Assembly: GCA_963624605.1 (NCBI GenBank)
Contig: CAVFQD010000073.1
Coordinates: 1-7,779, forward strand
From: Fimenecus sp963624605
Lineage (GTDB): Bacteria; Bacillota; Clostridia; Oscillospirales; Acutalibacteraceae
DNA: 7,779 nt
Direction of reading: 5' to 3'
Part shown: in pieces, positions 1 through 6,210 of the stretch
Layout: each line of letters begins with the position of its first letter
How positions within the stretch are numbered: position 1 is the stretch's first letter
Notes under the pieces: model-generated
The model's input: only the letters and a program-made list of their open reading frames with translations
Database searches by the model: none
What the model was told of the DNA's origin: nothing
Made by a program: the position numbers and the translations under genes

Positions 1-1181
1 CAGGAAGCTCATCGCTTAAATATCAGCTTATCGATATGGAAAACGAAACCCTGCTTGCAAAAGGTATCTGCGAACAGATAGGAGACAACAATGCAACCTT
101 TACTCACAAGGTTCCCTCTTGTCCCGAAAAAACCATTAAAAGTGAACCCCATCTTATGGCTGACCACAGCGAAGCTATTCAGTTGGTTCTCAACACTCTT
201 GTTGACCCCGAGCACGGAGTTATTAAATCAATGGATGAAATCGGCGCGGTAGGACACAGAGTTCTCCACGGTGCGGAAAAGTTCTCGGCTTCCGTTCTCG
301 TTACCGAAGAAATGAAAGAAACCGTCAGAGAATGCTTTAAGTTCGGTCCTCTCCATAACCCTGCTAACCTTAAAGGTATTGAGGCTTGCGAAAAGATTAT
401 GAACGTTCCGCAGGTTGCCGTATTTGACACCGGCTTCCATCAGACAATGCCCGACTATGCATATATGTATGCTCTCCCCTATGAGCTTTACGAAAAGGAC
501 GGCATCAGAAAGTACGGCTTCCACGGCACCTCGCACAGATATGTTTCCGGAAGATGCATCGAGCTCCTCGGCGGCAAGGCAGAGGGCACAAAGATTGTTA
601 CCTGCCACCTCGGAAACGGCTCCTCAATTTCGGCTGTCAAGGACGGCAAGTGCTTCGACACAACAATGGGTCTTACCCCTCTTGAGGGCATTATAATGGG
701 AACACGCTGCGGCTCAATCGACCCTGCAATAATCCCCGTAATTATGAAATCTCACAACCTTACACCCGATGAGGTTGATGTCCTCATGAACAAGAAGAGC
801 GGTATGCTCGGTCTTGCGGGAACAAGCGATAACCGTATTATTGAGCAGATGTCAAAGGACGGAAACAAGAGAGCACAGCTTGTTGAAAATATGCTTTGCC
901 ATCAGCTTGCAAAATACATAGGCGGTTTTGCCGCTGCTATGGGCGGTATTGACGCCGTTGTATTCACGGGCGGTATCGGCGAAAACAATCCGCATTACAG
1001 AACAAGGGTTGCAGAGAAGATTAAGTTCCTCGGAACCGAAATTGACGAAGAGAAAAACGCTCTCCGCGGTGAAGAGGTTGAAATCTCCGTTCCCGGTTCA
1101 AAGGTCAAGATGTTTGTTATCCCGACAAACGAAGAGCTTGTTATTGCAAGGGATACTCTTGACATCGTAAGCAAGCTTTAA
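1..1181 (+). CDS. ackA: Acetate kinase, 5' end cut by window edge
   Basis: Cytosolic enzyme of the Pta-AckA pathway: acetyl phosphate + ADP to acetate + ATP, the last energy-yielding step of mixed-acid fermentation. The reading frame is open from base 3, before the first ATG at 36, and these codons read GSSSLKYQLID, the conserved strand that follows the N-terminal Asn of the ASKHA-fold kinases. The true start is therefore about eight residues outside the window and the full protein would be near 400 residues, the usual length. Counting from the Met at 36, the visible motifs are GHRVLHG (Arg75), VFDTGFH (Asp131, catalytic), HGTSH (163-167), the phosphate-loop HLGNGSS (191-197), GTRCGSIDP (Arg224) and TNEE near the C-terminus. 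These match the known active-site Arg, Asp, His, Arg and Glu. Tandem TAATAA stops and an intrinsic terminator follow. pta, its usual partner, is not in view. Confidence 0.97.
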   Translation, partial: GSSSLKYQLIDMENETLLAKGICEQIGDNNATFTHKVPSCPEKTIKSEPHLMADHSEAIQLVLNTLVDPEHGVIKSMDEIGAVGHRVLHGAEKFSASVLVTEEMKETVRECFKFGPLHNPANLKGIEACEKIMNVPQVAVFDTGFHQTMPDYAYMYALPYELYEKDGIRKYGFHGTSHRYVSGRCIELLGGKAEGTKIVTCHLGNGSSISAVKDGKCFDTTMGLTPLEGIIMGTRCGSIDPAIIPVIMKSHNLTPDEVDVLMNKKSGMLGLAGTSDNRIIEQMSKDGNKRAQLVENMLCHQLAKYIGGFAAAMGGIDAVVFTGGIGENNPHYRTRVAEKIKFLGTEIDEEKNALRGEEVEISVPGSKVKMFVIPTNEELVIARDTLDIVSKL

Positions 1182-1198
1182 TAACTAAACTGCCAAAA

Positions 1199-1225
1199 AC
1201 GCCCGTAGCACTACGGGTGTTTTTT
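1199..1225 (+). terminator. Rho-independent terminator of ackA
   Basis: A 9-bp stem pairs ACGCCCGTA with TACGGGTGT, with one G.T pair and a GCAC loop. It is followed at once by six T residues and preceded by an A-run. It starts 17 bases after the first ackA stop and should end the ackA transcript. Confidence 0.92.
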
Positions 1226-1251
1226 AAAGTAACATGAAGGGAATGACGCTT

Positions 1252-1776
1252 ATGAAAGAAAACAGGAAGCTGCTCAAGGAAGTTCTTAAAGAAATTCGCC
1301 GTGATATGACCGACGAAGAAGTCCTCAACCTGCTTGCCGACAGTAAAATTTCCGTCAACCCCAACAAGAAAAAGGAAAAATACACACTCGGTCAGCGTGC
1401 TGCGGACGCAATCGCAAAATTTGCGGGCAGTTGGGCATTTATATTTTCATTTACGGGAGTGCTTGTGCTTTGGATGGTGATAAACACCTTCCTCTCGACA
1501 AAGGCGTTTGACCCCTACCCATTCATTCTTCTGAACCTTGTTTTATCCTGTGTTGCGGCAATTCAGGCTCCGCTTATAATGATGAGCCAGAACAGACAGG
1601 AGGAAATCGACCGCCGCCGTGCCGAAAACGACTATAAGGTAAACCTCAAAACCGAAATTATGATTGAGGACATCTATGACAAGGTAAACGCCATTCTTGC
1701 AAAGCAAAAAGCGATAGAAAAGAAATTGGATATGCAAAACGGCGAAAAGCCAAAGCAGAACAAAGAAGATAAATGA
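1252..1776 (+). CDS. DUF1003 family two-helix membrane protein
   Basis: A 174-residue protein of unknown function. An N-terminal charged helix (about 1-45) leads into the conserved block LGQRAADAIAKFAGSW, then a first membrane helix (about 60-81), the family signature FDPYPFILLNL (86-96), a second membrane helix (about 91-111), and QAPLIMMSQNRQ plus DRRRAENDY just after it. The C-terminal 50 residues are highly charged and probably coiled-coil. This arrangement is typical of DUF1003 inner-membrane proteins, and no catalytic residues are evident. ATGs at 1234 and 1243 are in frame, but 1234 lies just behind the terminator T-run with no Shine-Dalgarno. AAGGGA at 1237-1242 is 9 bases before the ATG at 1252, so I chose that start; the longer form would be 180 residues. 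No convincing promoter is visible between the ackA terminator and this gene. Family certain, role unknown. Confidence 0.9.
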   Translation: MKENRKLLKEVLKEIRRDMTDEEVLNLLADSKISVNPNKKKEKYTLGQRAADAIAKFAGSWAFIFSFTGVLVLWMVINTFLSTKAFDPYPFILLNLVLSCVAAIQAPLIMMSQNRQEEIDRRRAENDYKVNLKTEIMIEDIYDKVNAILAKQKAIEKKLDMQNGEKPKQNKEDK

Positions 1777-1779
1777 TTA

Positions 1780-1801
1780 AAGCCACTCGATTGAGTGGCT
1801 T
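1780..1801. terminator. Shared terminator hairpin between convergent genes
   Basis: A perfect 9-bp stem (AAGCCACTC with GAGTGGCTT) has a GATT loop. It lies 3 bases after the DUF1003 stop and 13 bases beyond the mannosidase stop. On the + strand it is followed by TCTTTCATATTTT and on the - strand by TTTAATCATTT. Both U-tracts are interrupted, so it probably serves both directions, with moderate strength. Confidence 0.75.
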
Positions 1802-1814
1802 CTTTCATATTTTG

Positions 1815-4800
1815 TTATCTGATTTTAATCGTTACAATCTCAAACGGCTTTAAGGTAAGCGGAATTGAATTTTCCTTTGCGGAAATAACTTTCAAATCAT
1901 TTTCAAGCATATCGCAGAGCGTTACCGACTTGAAATCAAAGCCTGTTTTAAGCACCGTATTTGTGCGCTTGTTGAAGCTTTCATACATTCTTATAATGAT
2001 ACCGTCGCCGTTCTCGGCTTTCTTAACGGTCTCTATGACGATATTTTCGTCACGGACGCTGACAAAAGAATAGCTGTCGCCGAGCTTGCCCGAATGTTTT
2101 CCGACAGTGATTGCGGTCATCGGGTTATTGAGGTCATAAGCCTGCTTTATCGTACCAGCTTCACGGTAATCCCCTGCGTGCGGATAGAGCGAATATGTAA
2201 ATAAATGCTCGCACTTATCTGCCGTGGGGTCGGGATATGTTCCGCTCTTTAACAATGTGAGCGACATTACGCCGTCGTGAATTGCATGACCGTATTTGCA
2301 GTCATTGATAAGGCTGACGCCGTAACTGTATTCGGAAATATCGGCATATTTGTGCGCACAAACCTCAAAGCGTGCACTGTCCCAGCTTGTGTTGTAATGC
2401 GTGGGTCTCTCGACAGAACCGAACTGAATGTCGTATGTTGCCTTATCGGTGTTTACATCAACGGGGAAAGCCGTTTTAAGAAGTATGTGCGACTCCTTCC
2501 AATCAATATATGTCTCAAAGTCAATGCGGTCAACATCGTCATAAAGCCAAATCTTCTGTTTAATAATGCTGTTTAAGAACGACTTTTCAATTTCAAAACC
2601 TGCTCTCGCACCGTCCTCAATCGGCTTTACAGACTTAACATCGTTTACTTCCCATGATTTATCTGTATAGTAATTGCTGATTTCCCAGTTATCATAGTCT
2701 CTGGGTAAATCCTCATAAGCCGTAATGACATTTCCCCTTGCGTTCTTTTTGAGCACATCACGCATATTGCGCTTGTCATAAATCTCGGAAAGTGTGCCGT
2801 TTTCGTCAACGCTCAGGCGGAAGAAGTCATTTTCAACGCAGTTGTCACAAACTTTAACTTTACCCTTTTTCTCGGGCATTGAAATAACCTTGTAACCTTT
2901 GGCGGGAATATCGTGAACACAATATGTAACGCCGTCAATTTTAACAGCGCCGTCGCCCTTAAACGAATTGGGGTTGAAAACAAGAACGCCGCCGTCGGTG
3001 TCAATGTTCTGTGCAATGTCATTATAAGCCTTTGAAACAACTTCCCTGCCTGCAAGCTTGAGCTGCTCGTACTGCTTTGAAGAAACCTCGTAAACCTCTT
3101 TTATAGAGGAGCCGGGAATTATATCATGGAACTGATTGAGAAGTATTGTTTCCCACCCGTCATGTATTGTTTTTTCAGGATATTTTGCACCGTTGAGCTT
3201 TTCATCCATAACGGCAAGCGTTTCCGCTTTTTCGTAAAGGAATTCGCACTTACGGTTATTGCGCTTGTTTTTAGCCTGTGAGGTATATGTTCCTCTGTGG
3301 TATTCAAGATAAAGCTCGCCCTGCCATGTAGGGGTTTTCGGGTTTTCCTCCGCTCTTTTTTTAACTCTGTCAAGCATTGAACCTGCAAATTCCATCTTTG
3401 CCTTCGGGACACCGGAAATACCTTTTTTTAGTACATCGTAGTATTCGAGGTCCTTCCTTACAGGTCCGCCGCCGCCGTCTCCGAAGCCGAAGGTTATCAT
3501 AATGTCGTTGTTTATATCTTTTTGCTGATAGCGGTCATATCCGCCTTGAAGCTGATTCGGATTGAGCTTTGCGTTATATGTACAGTTTGTTGCGGTCGGG
3601 ACGCCTCTGTGCTTATCCTGTGCCGTCATAAAATAGGAAAATATGTCCGTGCCGTCTATGCCCCTCCACCAAAATGTATCGTAAGGCATACGGTTTGTTT
3701 CATTCCAACCGATTTTGGATGTTACGAACTTGTCAACGCCGCTCTTCATAAGGATTTGCGGTAACGCCGCAGAATATCCGAATACATCGGGAAGCCACAG
3801 CACCTTTGAGTCAACGCCGAATTCCTCTTTGAAAAAGTTCTTGCCGTAAAGGACCTGCCTTACAAGGCTTTCTCCGGAACAAAGATTGCAATCGGCTTCG
3901 ACCCACATTGCACCCTCAACTTCCCAACGGCCCGCCTTGACCATTTCCTTGACCTCGGCATACAGCTCGGGACACTCCTCTTTAAGGTATTTGTAAAGCT
4001 GAGCCTGACTTGACATAAATTTATATTCGGGATATTTTTTCATAAGCGCAAGAACGGTCGAAAAAGAACGCTGAACCTTTTCCCTTGTCTGCGCAAGCGT
4101 CCAGAGCCACGCAACATCAATGTGAGTGTGACCGATACAGATTGCGTTTACATCCTCTGGCGTGCACTTTTTGAAAAATTCCTCGTCAAGATACTTTTGC
4201 GCCGCCTTGACGGAATTATTGAATTCAGCACTGCTCGGTACACGCAAGTCAAGCAGATTTACCGCATTGAGTATGTGGTTTTCAATGTCGATATATGTCT
4301 TTTCACCGGGATTGAGATATTCGGTAACCTCAAACGGAACTTTAAGGCTGTAATAAAGCTTCCTCGCCTCTTCGTTATATACAACAAGCTTTGCGTCAAA
4401 ATCGAGCCAACCGTCGCCGTTCATACCCGTATATGCATATATGTAAAGCTCATAGCTTTCCTCTGCGTTGTCAAGGAAAACCTCTCTGTGATTCATATCA
4501 AGTCCCTGTACAAGCACGCCGTTGAGATAAACTATAAACTGCGGATTTATAGCATCCCAGCTCTGCTTATATGCGTCGGTCGAAATTACGAGCTCAACAT
4601 TTTTACCTTTGTACTGCTCGGGAATTATAAGTTTTTTGTAAAACCATGCGTGCTCGTCCTGCTTACCGCCCCAACGCTCATTTTTGCCGAACTCGCGGAA
4701 GCTGTCGTCAATCTCCGGCAAGGTGTTGTCCGACTTGTAGCCGCATTTTCTGTAAAGGAAGCCGTCGATATGGGTCTTGGCAACCGTCATATATTGCTCA

Positions 4801-4847
4801 AAAGTGTCAAAAAACACTCTCATTCTGTCCTCATAAAAATCTGTCAT
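1815..4847 (-). CDS. GH38 alpha-mannosidase, MAN2C1-like, cytoplasmic
   Basis: A 1010-residue retaining, metal-dependent alpha-mannosidase of glycoside hydrolase family 38, releasing mannose from alpha-mannosides. No signal peptide or membrane helix, so it acts in the cytoplasm. Domains: N-terminal beta domain (about 1-230), catalytic domain (about 232-500), three-helix middle domain (about 505-595, with LYLEYHRGTYTSQ), then C-terminal beta-sandwich domains. Catalytic signatures: HTHIDVAWLW with metal ligands His242 and Asp244; MWVEADCN at 314-321; WLPDVFGYS with nucleophile Asp354, also a metal ligand; GDGGGGP at 456-462; QFHDIIPGSS with metal ligand His574. All expected ligands are present. 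Length and long N-terminal domain resemble the cytosolic MAN2C1 class more than shorter bacterial GH38 enzymes. The start is set by GAGAGG 5 bases upstream. It lies 2 bases after folC and should be co-transcribed with it. Linkage specificity cannot be read from sequence. Confidence 0.95.
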   Translation of the reverse strand: MTDFYEDRMRVFFDTFEQYMTVAKTHIDGFLYRKCGYKSDNTLPEIDDSFREFGKNERWGGKQDEHAWFYKKLIIPEQYKGKNVELVISTDAYKQSWDAINPQFIVYLNGVLVQGLDMNHREVFLDNAEESYELYIYAYTGMNGDGWLDFDAKLVVYNEEARKLYYSLKVPFEVTEYLNPGEKTYIDIENHILNAVNLLDLRVPSSAEFNNSVKAAQKYLDEEFFKKCTPEDVNAICIGHTHIDVAWLWTLAQTREKVQRSFSTVLALMKKYPEYKFMSSQAQLYKYLKEECPELYAEVKEMVKAGRWEVEGAMWVEADCNLCSGESLVRQVLYGKNFFKEEFGVDSKVLWLPDVFGYSAALPQILMKSGVDKFVTSKIGWNETNRMPYDTFWWRGIDGTDIFSYFMTAQDKHRGVPTATNCTYNAKLNPNQLQGGYDRYQQKDINNDIMITFGFGDGGGGPVRKDLEYYDVLKKGISGVPKAKMEFAGSMLDRVKKRAEENPKTPTWQGELYLEYHRGTYTSQAKNKRNNRKCEFLYEKAETLAVMDEKLNGAKYPEKTIHDGWETILLNQFHDIIPGSSIKEVYEVSSKQYEQLKLAGREVVSKAYNDIAQNIDTDGGVLVFNPNSFKGDGAVKIDGVTYCVHDIPAKGYKVISMPEKKGKVKVCDNCVENDFFRLSVDENGTLSEIYDKRNMRDVLKKNARGNVITAYEDLPRDYDNWEISNYYTDKSWEVNDVKSVKPIEDGARAGFEIEKSFLNSIIKQKIWLYDDVDRIDFETYIDWKESHILLKTAFPVDVNTDKATYDIQFGSVERPTHYNTSWDSARFEVCAHKYADISEYSYGVSLINDCKYGHAIHDGVMSLTLLKSGTYPDPTADKCEHLFTYSLYPHAGDYREAGTIKQAYDLNNPMTAITVGKHSGKLGDSYSFVSVRDENIVIETVKKAENGDGIIIRMYESFNKRTNTVLKTGFDFKSVTLCDMLENDLKVISAKENSIPLTLKPFEIVTIKIR

Positions 4848-4849
4848 AA

Positions 4850-6094
4850 TTACCTCTCATCCTTGAATATGTCCGAAATAAGATAGAAAGAGCCGCACAC
4901 AAGCACAAACGGCGAACTTTCCACTGCTATATGATAAGCGATTTTCGGGTCAATTTCAACATCTATTTTATCAATATATTTTTTTGAATAATAGCAAAGC
5001 CGCTCGGGATCTTCGGAACGGGGATTATCGGGCTTGGTAAAAATGACCCTTTTGCAGTGCGGCAGGACATTTGACAAATACTTTTCACAGTCCTTATCCG
5101 CCATCATACCGATTACCGCCGTAATTTCCCTGTCGGAAAATTCACCTTCAAGTACCGCCGACAGTGCCTTTGAGCACTCCTCGTTATGTCCGCCGTCAAT
5201 GAGAACGTTATCGCTTAACAGCTCCATTCTGCCGTGCATAACGGTATTTTTGAGCGAAAATACAATATCCTTTTCTCTTACGCCGTCAATCAGTCTTGCC
5301 GCCTCGATAACTCCAATTGCATTTTCCACCTGATGTCTGCCGTCCAGCGATACAAAATACTCATTACCCTTATATATAAAATCCGTGCCGCCTTTGCTTT
5401 CGAAAATTATGCTTACCTCTCCGAAATCGGCTATAATCAATCTTACATTCTTATCCTTTGCCGTTTTTTCAATTATCTTCAGTGCGTCTTTATCCTGAAG
5501 CGAAGTCGTGACAACCGTAGAACTTTCCTTTATAATTCCGCACTTTTCAAAGGCGATTTTTTCCACTGTATCGCCCAAAATTTTTGTATGGTCTTTTGAA
5601 ATTGAAGTGATTACCGCAACCTCGGGGCATTTTATTACATTTGTGGCATCAAACCTGCCGCCCAAGCCGACCTCCATAACGGCATAGTCGCATTTTTGCT
5701 CATAAAAATACAGCAAAGCGGCGGCTGTGATTGCCTCAAACTCGGTAATCACAATTCCGTTTTCGGATAAATTGTCAATAACAGGCTTAATTCTCGAAAC
5801 AATATCCGCCAAATCGGATTTTGAGATATTTCCGCCGTCAATTTTAATTCTCTCGCAAAAGTCAAAGACATACGGTGATGTAAAGAGTCCCGTCTTATAT
5901 CCTGCGCTTATCAAAGCGTTTGAAATCATAGTCGAGGTCGAGCCCTTTCCGTTTGTGCCCGCAACATGAATGAACTTAATTTTATCCTGCGGATTTCCGA
6001 GAAATTCAAGCAAAATATTTATTCTTTCAAGCCCCGGCTTTATGCCGAAAATCAAAAGTGAATGTATGTATTCCACGGCTTGTTCGTAATTCAA
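4850..6094 (-). CDS. folC: Bifunctional folylpolyglutamate/dihydrofolate synthase
   Basis: A 414-residue Mur-ligase-family cytosolic enzyme that adds L-glutamate to dihydropteroate and/or tetrahydrofolate with ATP, giving and retaining folate in the cell. Visible: ATP-binding P-loop GTNGKGST at 46-53; TSPYVFDFCERI at 72-83; MEVGLGGRFDATN at 140-152; ITSISKDHTKILG at 162-174; EKCGIIKE at 183-190, the region of the family's carbamylated lysine; DGRHQVENA at 251-259; HGRME at 287-291; and DGGHN at 300-304 opening the C-terminal domain. Length is normal. The start is TTG, set by AGGAGA 7 bases upstream; the first in-frame ATG is at Met56, inside the P-loop region, so a shorter form is not credible. 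The usual PGR before the C-terminal domain reads HGR. It heads a two-gene unit with the mannosidase and is divergent from the symporter gene. Confidence 0.95.
   Translation of the reverse strand: MNYEQAVEYIHSLLIFGIKPGLERINILLEFLGNPQDKIKFIHVAGTNGKGSTSTMISNALISAGYKTGLFTSPYVFDFCERIKIDGGNISKSDLADIVSRIKPVIDNLSENGIVITEFEAITAAALLYFYEQKCDYAVMEVGLGGRFDATNVIKCPEVAVITSISKDHTKILGDTVEKIAFEKCGIIKESSTVVTTSLQDKDALKIIEKTAKDKNVRLIIADFGEVSIIFESKGGTDFIYKGNEYFVSLDGRHQVENAIGVIEAARLIDGVREKDIVFSLKNTVMHGRMELLSDNVLIDGGHNEECSKALSAVLEGEFSDREITAVIGMMADKDCEKYLSNVLPHCKRVIFTKPDNPRSEDPERLCYYSKKYIDKIDVEIDPKIAYHIAVESSPFVLVCGSFYLISDIFKDER
4853..4858 (-). promoter_or_regulatory. Mannosidase ribosome binding site inside folC end
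   Basis: GAGAGG on the - strand forms the last two sense codons of folC (Glu-Arg) and lies 5 bases before the mannosidase ATG, with the folC TAA between. This layout favours translational coupling: ribosomes finishing folC open or reload the mannosidase start. Confidence 0.8.
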
Positions 6095-6101
6095 AAAATC
6101 A

Positions 6102-6107
6102 TCTCCT
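6102..6107 (-). promoter_or_regulatory. folC ribosome binding site, decides TTG start
   Basis: AGGAGA on the - strand stands 7 bases before TTG at 6094-6092. An ATG directly abutting the site is too close to be served by it, is out of frame, and stops after three codons. Confidence 0.8.
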
Positions 6108-6117
6108 AAGCAAGTAT

Positions 6118-6126
6118 ATCATAACA
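6118..6126 (-). promoter_or_regulatory. Possible folC-mannosidase promoter, extended -10
   Basis: TGTTATGAT on the - strand fits an extended -10 (TGn plus TATGAT, 5 of 6 to consensus) with no good -35. Transcription would begin near 6111, leaving a short leader that still holds the ribosome site. An overlapping alternative is TATACT (6113-6118) with TTTATA (6136-6141) at 17-base spacing, but that start point would fall on the Shine-Dalgarno. AT-richness makes chance matches easy. Confidence 0.4.
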
Positions 6127-6149
6127 TTACAGATTTATAAAGATTTTTA

Positions 6150-6178
6150 TTTACAAGAAAAAATAAAAGGTGTAAACT
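6150..6178 (+). promoter_or_regulatory. Possible promoter of the GPH symporter gene
   Basis: TTTACA (5 of 6 to the -35 consensus) and TAAACT (4 of 6 to the -10) are spaced by exactly 17 bases, which would start transcription near 6185, about 26 bases before the ATG. The region is very AT-rich, and TATAGT at 6179 is a competing -10, so the assignment is tentative. Confidence 0.45.
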
Positions 6179-6197
6179 TATAGTAAAATAAATATTC

Positions 6198-6202
6198 GGA
6201 GG
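6198..6202 (+). promoter_or_regulatory. Ribosome binding site of the symporter gene
   Basis: A full GGAGG core stands 8 bases before the ATG at 6211, which fixes that start. No earlier in-frame start has such a site. Confidence 0.85.
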
Positions 6203-6210
6203 CTTTTCCT

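Noticed and set aside
228..608. A 126-codon frame on the - strand within ackA
   Set aside because: It is fully antisense to conserved acetate kinase coding sequence, with no recognisable domain.
1159..1184. Perfect -35 TTGACA near the end of ackA
   Set aside because: The nearest -10-like sequences are at 12 or 21 bases, outside the usable range, and the hexamer encodes conserved Leu-Asp-Ile, so it was not listed as a promoter.
3424..3433. A seven-base T-run in the mannosidase as a possible slippage or frameshift site
   Set aside because: The frame is intact on both sides and encodes ordinary Lys-Lys within the catalytic-domain end; no slippery heptamer with a downstream structure was apparent.
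4430..4445. Palindromic ATATGCATAT-type sequence, also similar near 457-470
   Set aside because: Both lie inside conserved coding sequence and arise from Tyr/Ala/Met codons; no reason to call an operator.
4122..4886. A 254-codon open frame on the + strand opposite the start of the mannosidase
   Set aside because: It is antisense to a clearly conserved GH38 gene, shows no recognisable domain, and is best explained by codon bias of the true gene.
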